Program-made: the position numbers and the translations under genes
Notes under the pieces: generated by a model
Database searches by the model: none
What the model saw: only the letters and a program-made list of their open reading frames with translations
Told to the model about the DNA's origin: nothing
DNA from: Thioalkalivibrio thiocyanoxidans ARh2
GTDB lineage: Bacteria; Pseudomonadota; Gammaproteobacteria; Ectothiorhodospirales; Ectothiorhodospiraceae
Length of the DNA stretch: 64,000 nt
Assembly (NCBI RefSeq): GCF_000385215.1
Contig: NZ_ARQK01000051.1
Coordinates: forward strand, 1-64,000
Reading direction: 5' to 3'
In this document: one piece after another, positions 33,153 through 43,257 of the stretch
Position numbering within the stretch: the first letter of the stretch is position 1
Layout: each line of letters starts with the position of its first letter

Positions 33153-35707
33153 GCGATCACGCCCGCAACAGCGGCGGGGCGAACACGGAAGCCGAAGACC
33201 TCGTCGAGATTGAGGAGGTCCTCCAGCACCTGGAGGACATCAGCTTCGTCGCCCACCGCGACACCAAGGAGGCCCTCCCGGCCATTCGCGCGTTCGGTGC
33301 CGCCACCGCGCGGCGCTGGATCGAGACCGTGCGCGAGCTGTTCTTCCACGACCGCGAGGCCGGCAAGAGCTTCATGCGCAATTCCGCACGACTCGCGGAG
33401 CACATGCAGACAGTGGACCTGTGGCTGGAGCAGGCCGCCCGGTTCAAGCAGTGGGTCAACTCCGCCGATGCGCTGGAAGGCTTCATGGCCCAGGCCGATC
33501 GCGTGTATGACGCCTGGGGCGAGGCCGGCGAGCGCGAGTGGGCCGAGATCGGCCTGCGCTGGTGCGAACGCAGCCTGCCCGATGCCCGTGCCTACTTCGA
33601 GACGCCGTTCGACAAGCTCTCCGCCGGACGCGGCATCGAGGGCCTGCGCGCGCTGATCGAGCCGGCCGAGACACTGTTCGACGAACGCGGCCTGACGCTG
33701 GATGCCTATCTCGAGGGCGCGCCGATCGCCCGCAATCTGGTCGGCGACCAGGGCCTGCTGTCCTGGGCGCGGCGCGGCGCGGACCTGCTGAAGGCCGGGC
33801 GCTCGCGCGGCGAGGCCTACTTTCGCCTGGAGAGCGACGAGAGCCTGAAGCTGCTGCTGGAGGCGCTGCCGGGCTTTCGCCCGCGCATGCACGGGCGCTT
33901 CCTGCGCCTGGTGCTGCTGGCCTGGCTGGACGCCGACATCCCGCTGGCCGATTCCAGCTGGAAGCCGGGCGAGGGTCGCCCGATGCTCGAGACCGACGGC
34001 CGGCGGCTGTTTATGCCGGCGGTGATGGACTCGCGCGAGGAGGCGATGGTCGCCACCCAGCACGCGGCCGCGCATCTCGCCTTCGATACGTATGCGCACG
34101 CCGACGTCGAGCGCCTGTTCGAACGCGCCGGGGCCGAGCATCCGCCGCTGGACGACAAGTCACGCATCACCTGGCGCCCGCTGTTCGCACAGTTCGAGGC
34201 GCGCATGTTCCGCTTCCAGGTGCTGTTCGACCTGGCCGAGGACCTGCGCGTGAACGCGCGCTTGGCCCCGCGCATCCCGAACTTCCTGCCGCGCCTGGTG
34301 GCGCTGGCCGAGGTCCACGGGCGCCCGGAGGGCGCGGCCAGCGTCTACTACGACTTTGCACTGCGGGCCCACCAGGCGTTGTTGCGCGACGAGCCACAGG
34401 ACCCGCGTCTGGCGCGCGTGCTGGAGCCGGACGCGGATATCGTCACCGCCTGGGCGGTCGGCGAGGAGCTCTTCGCCGACGACGCCTTTCCCGAGATCAC
34501 CATCGAGGAACGCGCGGAGGCCTATCTGCCCGGGCTGTCGCTGAACCAGTCGCTGCCGGTGTATCCGCAGCGGAAGCGCGATGGCAGCCTCGCCGACTTC
34601 CGCGACCACGAGGCGCACGACGAGCACCAGTTCGAGCGCGAGAAGCAGGAGGAACAGCCGCAGCAGGCCCCGGAGCAGGCGCAGAAGGACCCGGACGCCG
34701 ACATCCAGACCCCGCAGCAGGAGACCTCCGGCACCGGCGGGCGTATCGGCACGGGCATCCCGCAGCCGGCGCAGGTGGCCAAGCGCGCCGCGCCCTACAC
34801 CCCGAAGAAGGATGGCATCCCGTATCCCGAGTGGGACTACCGCGAGCAGCGCTACATCTCCGACTGGGTGAACCTCTACGAGCGGGTGCTGGACGACGAA
34901 AACCCGGAACTCGCGGCCACGATCCTGTCGGAGAACGCCGATACCCTGAAACGCCTGACCCGCGGGCTCGAGATGCAGCGCCCGATGCGCCTGGCGCCGC
35001 AGCGCAAGCAGATGGACGGCGACGAGCTGGACACCGAGGCGGTGATCGATTTCATCGCCGACAAGAAGGCGGGGCTGTCGCCGAAGGCCTTCATCTACCG
35101 GCGCCGTGCGGTGCAGCACCGTGATACCGGCGTAATGATGCTGGCGGACATGTCCACCTCGATCATGGCGCGCCACCCGGGCGGGCAGGGCAAGATCGTC
35201 GACCGCGTGCGCGAGGGGATGATGCTGTTCGCCGAGGCTATCGAGAAGGTCGGCGACCCCTACGCGATCTCCGGCTTCGCCTCCAAGCAGCGCGACCAGG
35301 TCAACTACTACTGGCTGAAGGACTTCAACGAGGACCTGAACGACACCGTCCGCGCCCGCATCGCCGGGGTCTCCGGGCGCCTGGCCTCGCGCATGGGCGC
35401 GGGCATCCGCCATTCGCTGGAGGCCTTCCGCCGTTGCTCGGCCCAGCGCCGGCTGCTGTTGATCCTGTCCGACGGCCGCCCGGCCGACTACGACGACGGC
35501 GGTGACCAGCGCTACTTGCACGAGGACACGCGCATGGCGATGAAGGAGGCGGTGGACGCCGGCGTGCACCCGTTCTGCATCACCCTGGACCCGTCCGGTT
35601 CGGAATACCTGCCGGCGATCTTCGGTCCCGGTCACTACACCATCATCGACCACGTGGACGAGCTGCCGCGCCGTCTGCCCGAGATCTACCTGAGGCTGCG
35701 ACAGTGA
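33149..35707 (+). CDS. CbbO/NorD-type von Willebrand A domain protein
   Basis: An 852-residue protein starting with GTG inside the ATPase stop codon. A long alpha-helical N-terminal region is followed by a charged Gln/Glu-rich linker (about residues 485-525), then a C-terminal VWA domain. Its metal-ion-dependent adhesion motif is DMSTS near residue 666. This is the CbbO/NorD architecture: the VWA part recruits the target and the MoxR ATPase drives remodelling. It is followed with a 4-base overlap by a deacetylase-fold gene, which is not part of the usual cbbQO pair. Confidence 0.87.
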   Translation: MSDHARNSGGANTEAEDLVEIEEVLQHLEDISFVAHRDTKEALPAIRAFGAATARRWIETVRELFFHDREAGKSFMRNSARLAEHMQTVDLWLEQAARFKQWVNSADALEGFMAQADRVYDAWGEAGEREWAEIGLRWCERSLPDARAYFETPFDKLSAGRGIEGLRALIEPAETLFDERGLTLDAYLEGAPIARNLVGDQGLLSWARRGADLLKAGRSRGEAYFRLESDESLKLLLEALPGFRPRMHGRFLRLVLLAWLDADIPLADSSWKPGEGRPMLETDGRRLFMPAVMDSREEAMVATQHAAAHLAFDTYAHADVERLFERAGAEHPPLDDKSRITWRPLFAQFEARMFRFQVLFDLAEDLRVNARLAPRIPNFLPRLVALAEVHGRPEGAASVYYDFALRAHQALLRDEPQDPRLARVLEPDADIVTAWAVGEELFADDAFPEITIEERAEAYLPGLSLNQSLPVYPQRKRDGSLADFRDHEAHDEHQFEREKQEEQPQQAPEQAQKDPDADIQTPQQETSGTGGRIGTGIPQPAQVAKRAAPYTPKKDGIPYPEWDYREQRYISDWVNLYERVLDDENPELAATILSENADTLKRLTRGLEMQRPMRLAPQRKQMDGDELDTEAVIDFIADKKAGLSPKAFIYRRRAVQHRDTGVMMLADMSTSIMARHPGGQGKIVDRVREGMMLFAEAIEKVGDPYAISGFASKQRDQVNYYWLKDFNEDLNDTVRARIAGVSGRLASRMGAGIRHSLEAFRRCSAQRRLLLILSDGRPADYDDGGDQRYLHEDTRMAMKEAVDAGVHPFCITLDPSGSEYLPAIFGPGHYTIIDHVDELPRRLPEIYLRLRQ

Positions 35708-36924
35708 GTGCCACCCCCGAAGCCATCGACGCATCCACCGGGGCCGCGGACCGGCACCCGGAGCCGGCCCGCCGTCATGCCACGCTGCTGCATGCCCCGC
35801 GCTACCGCGGCCACAGCTACGGCGACAACCACCCGCTCGGGATCCCGCGCGTCTCGCTGACCATCGACCTGATCGAGGCCTATGACGCGATCACGCCGCA
35901 GGAAATGGCTGTATCGCGCAAGGCACAGCCGGCCGAACTCGAGTGGTTCCACACCCGCGAGTACGTGGCCGCGATGCAGCGCGCCGAGGCGCTCGGCAAG
36001 GTGTTCCAGCGCTACCGCGACCGCCACAACATCGGCAACTTCGAGAACCCGTTCTTCGCCGGCTTCTTCGCCACCCCGGCGACCGCCACCTGGGGCTCCA
36101 TCCAGGGGGCCGAGGTGGTGCTGGACGGGCGCATGGCCTTCAACCCGGCCGGGGGCATGCACCACGCCGCCCCCGACCAGGCCCGCGGCTTCTGCTACTT
36201 CAATGACCCGGCACTGGCGATCCTGCGCCTGCGTCAGGCCGGGCAGCGCGTGCTCTATCTGGATATCGACGCCCACCACGGCGACGGGGTCGAGGCCGCG
36301 TTCACCGACGACCCGGACGTGCTCACCGTCTCCCTGCACATGGACACCGAATACGGCTACCCCTTCGAGGGCGGCCGCATCGAGGACACCGGACCGCTGG
36401 GCAACGCCGTGAACCTGCCGCTGCCGAAGGAGACCAACGACACGGAATTCCGTGCCGCCTTTACGGCCGTCTGGGAGGCCGTGCGCAACCGCTGGCAGCC
36501 GGATGCGGTCGTGGTCCAGGCCGGCACCGATGCGCTGCTGCCGGACCCGCTCGGCAAGTTCGGCATCTCCACCCAGTGCTTCCTCGCCTGCATCGACGAC
36601 GTAATCGAGACCAGCCCGCGCCACGCCGACGGCACGCCGAGGCTCCTGGTGCTGGGGGGTGGCGGCTATCACCCGCTGGCGCTGGCGCGCTGCTGGACCG
36701 GGGTCTGGGCCCTGCTGACCGGTCGCGAGCTCCCCGCCCCGATTCCCGAGGCCGGCCAGGCCCTGCTGCGCGAGGTCGACTGGGACATGGACGAAGAAGA
36801 GGAATGGTACGAGTCCCTCTTTACCTCCCGTCTCGATGCGGATCGCGCCGGTCCAGTACGCGACGAACTGCGAAATCGCCTTGACCGGCTGCTGGCAGGG
36901 CACCCATTGTTCAGTTGCTCGTAG
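35704..36924 (+). CDS. Histone-deacetylase-family amidohydrolase
   Basis: A 406-residue enzyme of the arginase/deacetylase superfamily (AcuC/acetylpolyamine amidohydrolase group), starting with GTG. GHSYGDNHPLGIPRV opens the domain. Zinc-binding residues are in DIDAHHGDG (about 187-195) and the GTDALLPDP region. HAAPDQARGFCYFND and GGGGYHP complete the family pattern. The substrate could be an acetylated protein lysine, acetylpolyamine or another acyl amide. Overlap with the VWA gene means it is made together with the MoxR/VWA pair. Confidence 0.9.
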   Translation: MSATPEAIDASTGAADRHPEPARRHATLLHAPRYRGHSYGDNHPLGIPRVSLTIDLIEAYDAITPQEMAVSRKAQPAELEWFHTREYVAAMQRAEALGKVFQRYRDRHNIGNFENPFFAGFFATPATATWGSIQGAEVVLDGRMAFNPAGGMHHAAPDQARGFCYFNDPALAILRLRQAGQRVLYLDIDAHHGDGVEAAFTDDPDVLTVSLHMDTEYGYPFEGGRIEDTGPLGNAVNLPLPKETNDTEFRAAFTAVWEAVRNRWQPDAVVVQAGTDALLPDPLGKFGISTQCFLACIDDVIETSPRHADGTPRLLVLGGGGYHPLALARCWTGVWALLTGRELPAPIPEAGQALLREVDWDMDEEEEWYESLFTSRLDADRAGPVRDELRNRLDRLLAGHPLFSCS

Positions 36925-36936
36925 AGAGCCTGCGCG

Positions 36937-37503
36937 TCAGCGGCTGGCGCGGTAGTCGCGTTCGATGTAGCGCAGCAGCTCGGTCGTCTCCCGCAGGGTG
37001 GCGCGCTGGATGCGGGTCTTGCCGATAAAGCCGGGGACCCAGAAGTCCGGTTCCACATGCATCTGGATCGTCAGGCGGGTGCCGCCGGCCTCGGGCTGCA
37101 GCTCCCAGCGGGTCGAGCCGGCGCGAACGTTGCTGTTCTCCGGGTCGACCTCGGCGTCAATGCGCTCGGGGTAGTACTCGGTTACCCGTTCGTGGCGGCG
37201 GATGGTCCGGCAGAACACGAATACGCAGCTGTGTACGACACTTGTGACCTCGATTTCGTCATCGGATCGGGAAACGAGGCGGCTCTCGCGGATGGATTCC
37301 GAGTAGCGGCTCAGCGCGTCGTAATCGGTCAGATATGACCAGAGAACATCGGGCGGGGCCTCGACGAGGAAGGTCACTCTCAGTTCGTACCGGTCACCAT
37401 CGGTATCAAAATGCCGGTCAAGCACTTCCACGGCGAGTGCCGCTCCCCCCGGGGTCCACCAGCCGACCGAAGCGGCCAGAAGGAGGGTGAGTAAGACACG
37501 CAT
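36937..37503 (-). CDS. Secreted SRPBCC/polyketide-cyclase-like protein
   Basis: A 188-residue protein. The start at 37503 gives a signal peptide (MRVLLTLLLAASVGWWTPGGAALA). The mature part has the START/SRPBCC pattern (FLVEAPPDVLWSYLTDYDALSRYSESIRESRLV), a hydrophobic-ligand fold. It contains two close cysteines in SCVFVFCRT. The ligand is unknown. It converges with the deacetylase-family gene without a visible terminator. Confidence 0.82.
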   Translation of the reverse strand: MRVLLTLLLAASVGWWTPGGAALAVEVLDRHFDTDGDRYELRVTFLVEAPPDVLWSYLTDYDALSRYSESIRESRLVSRSDDEIEVTSVVHSCVFVFCRTIRRHERVTEYYPERIDAEVDPENSNVRAGSTRWELQPEAGGTRLTIQMHVEPDFWVPGFIGKTRIQRATLRETTELLRYIERDYRASR

Positions 37504-37573
37504 CGCTTGCGCCTCCGGGTTTGGACCTTCGTGGACCGCTTGTCGACTATTGATCCTGTATTGGCAGCGAGGT

Positions 37574-39109
37574 TCAGAGGCGGCCAAGCAGGCGACGGGT
37601 GCCTTGGTGCGCCTGCCGCCAGAGCCGGCGCCAGGTGTGCGCCGGAGGATAGCGAAGGAGACGGGTCCTGCGGGTTTGCTGCATGGCCGGAATCAGCGCT
37701 TCCAGTTCGGTGGTCAGGGCGTCGATGTTGTAGGGCATCGGGCCATCGAGTCGGGCGGGGATGACCTCCTGTTCGGGCAGGCCGAAATCCTCGGCGATCG
37801 CTTGGCGGGCGGCCGCGATATTGTGCGCCTTGGGTCGGTCGTCCGGTGGATCGATGGCATACGGTGGCTCCCATTCACGGGCCGGGGACAGGCGATCGAT
37901 GTGGCTGGCCACGATGCGAATGGGGGGCTGGCGTCGTTCCGGGCGCTCTTCAAAGAATCGCCGTACGGCCTGCAGGGCTTCGTGGTCCGGGGAGCGGTCG
38001 GCCTGGTGCGCCGGTGCGACCCAGAGCACCAGATCCGCGGTCTGGGCGGCTTCAACCAGGGTATCCACGTCCATGCGGTCGCCGAGCCCCGGGGTGTCCA
38101 CCAGCAGCAGTTCCTGGCCGTCCGCGAGCGTCAGCAGATAGCCCTCCTGCTCGGCGGTCAGCGGCAGTACGTCCGTGGCTGCGCGGTATTCTCCCAGCAG
38201 TGCGTTGACCAGCGTGGATTTGCCGGCCTGTGGCTGGCCCGCGACCAGTATCTTCGGTCGACCCGGGAACGGGTCCTCCGAGGGGGCGCTCGCCTGTACT
38301 TCCTGTTGCGCGATTTCGGCCAGGGCGTCGGTATCGTGCTGGAGACGGCCGGAGTAGAGCTCGATCGCGGCGCGTCCGACCTCCTCGATCCAGATGCGCG
38401 CGACCTGTCGTAGCAGGTATTCGCGTGCGGTGTCGGAGAGCTCGTTGAAGAAACGATCGCGCAGCTCCGCCGCCAGGGCATGCAGGGGATTGGCCAGGCG
38501 CGCGATGCGGTAGGCCTTGTAGGCTGTGCGCCCGTAGGACAGCCCGGACGCCACCATGGGTCGGTAGCCCCAGACACGCAGGAGCTGGCCCATGCGCACG
38601 CGATCCGACAGCGGCACTTCCTCCAGCAGGATCCTGCGCAGCCGGGCGCTGACCCGCTCGCTGAGCAGCAGGGCCTCGGGCACGGTGAACTCCCAGATGG
38701 GGTCTTCCTGTTCCGGGTGATAGTGCGCGGCCACCGTGCGCAGGGTTTCTTCGCCTGCTGCCCGCAGGCGGTCGTAGTCGGTGACGATGTCGCCGCTGGC
38801 CTGCTCGCTCAGGCGCATCACCTCGGCCCAGGCGGCGTGTTCGAGCGGGGCCCAGTCGCCATCGGCGGCGCGCACGGGTTCGGTCGTCCGCTCGCGGGTG
38901 TGGACCTTGATCCGATGGCGCGCCCACAGCGTCATGCCCCATACGCTGCCGGCGGCGATCGCGGCCGCGGCGATCCAGATCAGCAGGGCATTGTGTTCGT
39001 AGAGCCAGAGCAGACCCAGGATGAAGGCCGCCAGAAAGGGCGACAGCAGCAGGACCGCGGCGAAGGCGACTCCCGTGACCTTCAGGCGGGTTAGCCAGTG
39101 GCGCTTCAT
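37574..39109 (-). CDS. Membrane-anchored GTPase (first of a pair)
   Basis: A 511-residue protein. Two N-terminal membrane segments (about residues 9-35 and 40-60) precede a long helical region. A P-loop GTPase domain starts near residue 285. G1 is GQPQAGKST, G3 is DTPG, and the expected NKxD is replaced by SHID. It resembles YcjX/YeeP/dynamin-like GTPases of unclear role. It overlaps the second GTPase gene by 4 bases, so the two form one operon and may form a heteromer at the inner membrane. Confidence 0.82.
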   Translation of the reverse strand: MKRHWLTRLKVTGVAFAAVLLLSPFLAAFILGLLWLYEHNALLIWIAAAAIAAGSVWGMTLWARHRIKVHTRERTTEPVRAADGDWAPLEHAAWAEVMRLSEQASGDIVTDYDRLRAAGEETLRTVAAHYHPEQEDPIWEFTVPEALLLSERVSARLRRILLEEVPLSDRVRMGQLLRVWGYRPMVASGLSYGRTAYKAYRIARLANPLHALAAELRDRFFNELSDTAREYLLRQVARIWIEEVGRAAIELYSGRLQHDTDALAEIAQQEVQASAPSEDPFPGRPKILVAGQPQAGKSTLVNALLGEYRAATDVLPLTAEQEGYLLTLADGQELLLVDTPGLGDRMDVDTLVEAAQTADLVLWVAPAHQADRSPDHEALQAVRRFFEERPERRQPPIRIVASHIDRLSPAREWEPPYAIDPPDDRPKAHNIAAARQAIAEDFGLPEQEVIPARLDGPMPYNIDALTTELEALIPAMQQTRRTRLLRYPPAHTWRRLWRQAHQGTRRLLGRL

Positions 39110-40341
39110 GGCGTGTCGCTCCCCGAGGGTTCGGCCTGGCGGTTCCGGGCGAGGTTCAGGGCCTCGCGCAGGGCATCGCGGTAGGCCTGTTCTACCCCGG
39201 CGGTGGCCTCGCGCCCGTCATGTCGACGGGCCAGGTAGTGGCGCGCGGCATAGCCCAGCGCATAGGTGGTGGCAAAGCTGGTGGCGGCCGCCGCCGCGGC
39301 CCCCGCGGTCTGGCCGTACACCGGGACCAGCTTGCCGATTTGCCGGGCCCCGTGGCTGAGGCCCAGGCCGAGCAGAGTGCTGGACCCGAGGGCCGCGGAG
39401 AACTCGCGCAGGCTGCGGGAGTCCCAGGTGACCCCGTAGATGCTGGCCAGGCTGTGCAGCAGTTTGCCCTGGACCGCCGGCACGGAGAACAGGCCCAGCA
39501 GGGGTACGGCATCGGTGGTTGCGGCCACGCTGGCGTAGCCGAGGATGTGCGATCGGGCGCGCAGCCGACGGGCATCGCCGCCTGCGGACTGGCGCAGCCC
39601 CTGCAGGATCACCCCCATGCGTTCGGGGGCCAGGTTCTCGAGGGCGTCGAGCAGGGCGTCCAGGCCGTAGTGGGTCGGGGTGAAGCCCTCGTCCTCGGGC
39701 GTGATGTCGACGGGCACGATCTGCACCGGGCCGGTCCCGGGCAGGTTGCGAAAGGCCTCGGCCTGGGTGCGTCGCGCGCGGGCCAGTTCCTCCAGCCCGG
39801 GGCTGCGGTCCAGTTCGGCGTAGGGCGGATGATTGCGCCCGTCGGGATAGCCGTCGTGCAGGCAGGTCTGGACCAGCAGGACCGGCCAGTTCGGATGCCG
39901 ACGGCGGATGTCCCGCAGGGCATTCAGGACGGGCTCCTGCTGCAGATCCATCGCGCGCGCCACGGCGACCACCATGTGCGCGTGGCCCGCGAGCTCGGCG
40001 AGATCCTCGTCGGGGTCGTAGGCGACCTCGCCCAGACCTCGCGTGTCCAGGAAGCGCAGCACCGGGGCCTCGGCCGGGAAGTCGTAGGCGCGCGCCGTCC
40101 GGGTGCAGCTCTGGAAACCGGTCCCGATTGCCACGTCGGAGTCGCCGGTGATCGCGCGCACCAGCGTGCTCTTGCCCGACTGCACCTTGCCCAGCAGCCA
40201 CAGCACGGGGGCCTGCTCGCGCGCCCGCTCGGCCACGACGTCGGCATCGGGGGCCTCCGCCTCGGGCCGCAGGACGGCCTGCATGATCTTGCGCCAGCCG
40301 AGGCCCTTCGGCAGGCGCAGGGATTGCCAGGGCAGCTTCAT
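39106..40341 (-). CDS. GTPase with C-terminal membrane region (second of a pair)
   Basis: A 411-residue protein, using the ATG at 40341; the open frame continues 29 codons upstream without a ribosome-binding site. G1 is GKVQSGKST (51-59) and G3 is LDTRGLGE. A canonical NKxD is not seen; VQTCLHD occupies that place. The C-terminal third is Gly/Ala-rich and hydrophobic, typical of YeeP/DUF697-type domains that insert in membranes. It is transcribed before its partner and divergently from rarA. Confidence 0.82.
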   Translation of the reverse strand: MKLPWQSLRLPKGLGWRKIMQAVLRPEAEAPDADVVAERAREQAPVLWLLGKVQSGKSTLVRAITGDSDVAIGTGFQSCTRTARAYDFPAEAPVLRFLDTRGLGEVAYDPDEDLAELAGHAHMVVAVARAMDLQQEPVLNALRDIRRRHPNWPVLLVQTCLHDGYPDGRNHPPYAELDRSPGLEELARARRTQAEAFRNLPGTGPVQIVPVDITPEDEGFTPTHYGLDALLDALENLAPERMGVILQGLRQSAGGDARRLRARSHILGYASVAATTDAVPLLGLFSVPAVQGKLLHSLASIYGVTWDSRSLREFSAALGSSTLLGLGLSHGARQIGKLVPVYGQTAGAAAAAATSFATTYALGYAARHYLARRHDGREATAGVEQAYRDALREALNLARNRQAEPSGSDTP

Positions 40342-40474
40342 GCTGTGATTCCGTTTCGCGGCATGGAAACCTTTGATCAGCGGAGAGGGCGCAACCGTGC
40401 AGGGCTTGCGAACAGAGGGCCTGCTCACTGCTCAGTTTGCCATGCCTCGGTAATGGCGGGCGCGGTACACTGAA

Positions 40475-41839
40475 ATGATGAGCGATATCTCCGAAGGCGA
40501 CTTGTTCGGCCCGGATGCGGGCGGATTGCCCCCCGAGCCCGAACCGGTCGCACAGGGCCCGGACCCGAACGCACCGCTGGCCGAGCGCATGCGGCCGGCG
40601 CGGCTGGACGAGATGGTGGGCCAGGATCACCTGGTCGGGCCGGATGCCGCCCTGCGCCAGGCGATCGAGCAGGGGCAGACCCCGTCGATGATCCTGTGGG
40701 GCCCGCCGGGTTGCGGCAAGACCACGCTGGCCCGCCTGGTAGCGGCGGCCGGGGCGCAGCGTCTGGTGACGCTGTCCGCGGTGCTGGCCGGGGTCAAGGA
40801 CGTGCGCGCGGTGGTGGACGCGGCCAAGGCCCGGCGGCGCAACGGGGTCAGCACGCTGCTGTTCATCGACGAGATCCATCGCTTCAACAAGGGCCAGCAG
40901 GATGCCCTGCTGCCGCACATCGAGGACGGGACACTGACCTTCGTCGGGGCCACGACCGAGAACCCCTCGTTCGCGCTCAACAGCGCACTGCTGTCGCGGG
41001 CGCGCGTCTATCGCATGGAGTCCGTCGGCGCCGAGGCGATCGAGGCGCTGATCGAACGAGCGCTTGACGACACCGAGCGCGGACTCGGGGGGCGGGGCCT
41101 GCGGCTGGAGGCCACCGAACGCCAGCGGCTGGCCCGCGCGGCGGACGGCGACGCCCGGCGGGCGCTGAACTGGCTGGAGACCGCCTCGGATCTGGCGCGC
41201 GACGGCGAGATCACCGCCGATGCCCTGCGCGCGGTGATGGGGGCGCAGAGCCTGGCCTTCGACCGCCAGGGCGATGCCTTCTATGACCAGATCTCTGCCC
41301 TGCACAAGTCGGTGCGCGGATCCGATCCCGGCGCGGCCGTCTACTGGCTGACGCGCATGCTGGATGCCGGCTGCGACCCGGATTATCTCGGCCGGCGCCT
41401 GCTGCGCATGGCCTACGAAGACATCGGGCTGGCGGCCGTAGGGCTGGGTGCACGGGTGCTGGCGGCCTGGCAGACGATGGAGCGGCTTGGACGGCCGGAA
41501 GGCGACCTCGCGCTGATCCAGGCGGCGATCGAGCTGGCCGCCGCCCCCAAGAGCAACAGCGCCTACACCGCGTTAAACGAGGTCCGCGCCAGCATCCTTG
41601 AGACGGGCAGCCCCGGCGTGCCCCTGCATCTTCGCAATGCCCCCACGGAGTTGATGCGCGAGGAGGGGTTCGGTGCGGGATATCGCTATGATCATGACGA
41701 ACCGGACGGTTTCGCGCGCGGGCAGGTCTATCTGCCCGAAGGGCTGGAGGACCAGCGCTTCTATCGGGCGAAACGCGAGGGCACGGAGCGCGCGCTGGCC
41801 GAGCGGCTGGAGCGGCTGCGCGGTGACGACAAAGAATAG
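40475..41839 (+). CDS. rarA: Replication-associated recombination protein RarA (MgsA)
   Basis: A 454-residue AAA+ ATPase of the clamp-loader group. LAERMRPARLDEMVGQDHLVG opens it. Walker A is GPPGCGKTT (near 75-83), Walker B is LLFIDEIHRFNKGQQDALLPHIEDG, and the sensor region is GATTENPSFALNSALLSRARV. RarA acts at stalled replication forks. Length and motifs match the family well. It is followed after six bases by a membrane-protein gene. Confidence 0.95.
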   Translation: MMSDISEGDLFGPDAGGLPPEPEPVAQGPDPNAPLAERMRPARLDEMVGQDHLVGPDAALRQAIEQGQTPSMILWGPPGCGKTTLARLVAAAGAQRLVTLSAVLAGVKDVRAVVDAAKARRRNGVSTLLFIDEIHRFNKGQQDALLPHIEDGTLTFVGATTENPSFALNSALLSRARVYRMESVGAEAIEALIERALDDTERGLGGRGLRLEATERQRLARAADGDARRALNWLETASDLARDGEITADALRAVMGAQSLAFDRQGDAFYDQISALHKSVRGSDPGAAVYWLTRMLDAGCDPDYLGRRLLRMAYEDIGLAAVGLGARVLAAWQTMERLGRPEGDLALIQAAIELAAAPKSNSAYTALNEVRASILETGSPGVPLHLRNAPTELMREEGFGAGYRYDHDEPDGFARGQVYLPEGLEDQRFYRAKREGTERALAERLERLRGDDKE

Positions 41840-41845
41840 GGACCC

Positions 41846-42538
41846 ATGCAGATACATCATCCCGGACGCTGGTGGCTGTTGGCCGCGATCCTGCTGGCAG
41901 GATCGCTGGTCTGGGTGGCACTGACCACCGAGTGGCCCGATCTGCTGCCGCTGCAGGACGTCGAGGCGTGGCTCGCCAGCTGGGGGGCGGGCGCCTACAT
42001 GGTGTTTGTGCTGGCGTTCGTCGTCCTCGCGTTGTTTCCGTTACCCAGTACCTTCTGGATCCTGCTGGGAGGGGCGCTGTTCGGGCCGTTCACCGGTGGG
42101 GCCCTGAGCCTGCTGGCAGCAACCATCGCCGCGATCATCGCGTTCATGCTGGCGCGCACCCTGCTGCAACCCTGGCTGGAACCGCGCCTGGGTCCGCGCA
42201 GTGCACGGCTGCGCGAGGATGTGGAGGCCGAGGGCTGGCGCGTGGTCGCACTGACGCGTCTGGTGCCGGTATTCCCGTTCGCCCCGACCAACTACGCCCT
42301 GGGCCTGGTGCGCATGCCGCTGACCGTGTTCACGGTCACGACCCTGGTCGCACTGATCCCCAGCCTGTTCGCCTATTCCTGGCTGGGGCACGCCACGCGA
42401 GAGATGGTGGCGGGCGATGCGGACAACCGGGTCCAGCTGGGGCTGGCGATTCTTGCCGTGCTGGCCCTGCTGCTGTTGCTGCCTCGGCTGCTGCGCCGGA
42501 TCTGGCAGGGGCAGAAATCCGTCGAGTCGCCGGCCTGA
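41846..42538 (+). CDS. TVP38/TMEM64-family (DedA-like) membrane protein
   Basis: A 230-residue inner-membrane protein with about five hydrophobic segments. The family core is FVVLALFPLPSTFWILLGGALFGPF ... RLVPVFPFAPTNYALGL, found in SNARE-associated/VTT domain proteins. Related DedA proteins flip lipids such as undecaprenyl phosphate. It heads a set with two glycosyltransferase-type genes, an arrangement that recurs in bacteria. Confidence 0.9.
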   Translation: MQIHHPGRWWLLAAILLAGSLVWVALTTEWPDLLPLQDVEAWLASWGAGAYMVFVLAFVVLALFPLPSTFWILLGGALFGPFTGGALSLLAATIAAIIAFMLARTLLQPWLEPRLGPRSARLREDVEAEGWRVVALTRLVPVFPFAPTNYALGLVRMPLTVFTVTTLVALIPSLFAYSWLGHATREMVAGDADNRVQLGLAILAVLALLLLLPRLLRRIWQGQKSVESPA

Positions 42539-42552
42539 GTCCCACGGCAACC

Positions 42553-43257
42553 ATGTCGCGGGAGTCCCCCTTCCTGTCCGTGATCATACCGGTGCTGAAC
42601 GAGGCCGAATCCCTCCCGTCCTTGGTGGACCCGCTGGGCGAGATCCTCGACTGTGAGGTGATCGTGGTCGACGGGGGGAGTTCGGACGGGAGTGTCCAGC
42701 AGGCCGAGCAACGCGGCGTGAGTGTGCTGTCCAGTGCACCGGGGCGCGCACGGCAGATGAATGTCGGTGCCGAGCGCGCCCGCGGCGAGATACTCTGGTT
42801 CCTGCATGCCGACACCACGTTTCCGGACGGAGCCGGGGTGGCGGTGCATGCCCTGCGCGCCGCGGTGGCCCGGGTCGATCGCGCCTGGGGACGTTTCGAT
42901 GTCCGCCTGTCGGGCGGTCGCGGGATATTCGTGCTGATCGCCGCGATGATGAATCTGCGCTCGCGTCTGAGCGGGATCGCGACCGGGGATCAGGGCATAT
43001 TCATTACACGCTCGGCGTTCGATGCCGTAGGCGGCTGGCCGGATCAGCCGCTGATGGAGGACATCGAGCTCTCGCGGCGGCTGAAGCGCTCGGTGGGGCG
43101 CCCAAGGTGCCTGCGCACCCGGCTGGTCACGTCGTCCCGGCGCTGGGAACAGAAGGGCGCATGGCGCACGATCTGGCTGATGTGGCGGTTGCGCCTGGCC
43201 TACTGGCTGGGTGCAAACCCGGACGGGCTGGCGCGACTGTATCGCGGCGATGCCTGA
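42553..43257 (+). CDS. Family 2 glycosyltransferase (TIGR04283 type)
   Basis: A 234-residue GT-A enzyme. LSVIIPVLNEAESLPSLV and EVIVVDGGSSDGS form the nucleotide-sugar site, LHADTTFP is the DxD-like motif, and ATGDQGIFITRSAFDAVGGW and MEDIELSRRLKR complete the pattern. It is the TIGR04283 group, usually next to the TIGR04282 protein, as here with an 8-base overlap. The acceptor is unknown. Confidence 0.9.
   Translation: MSRESPFLSVIIPVLNEAESLPSLVDPLGEILDCEVIVVDGGSSDGSVQQAEQRGVSVLSSAPGRARQMNVGAERARGEILWFLHADTTFPDGAGVAVHALRAAVARVDRAWGRFDVRLSGGRGIFVLIAAMMNLRSRLSGIATGDQGIFITRSAFDAVGGWPDQPLMEDIELSRRLKRSVGRPRCLRTRLVTSSRRWEQKGAWRTIWLMWRLRLAYWLGANPDGLARLYRGDA

Noticed and set aside
39218-41305. Long minus-strand frame across the GTPase and rarA
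   Set aside because: It runs in another frame through a real minus-strand GTPase gene and antisense to rarA, so it would need to overlap two genuine genes. The translation is low-complexity.
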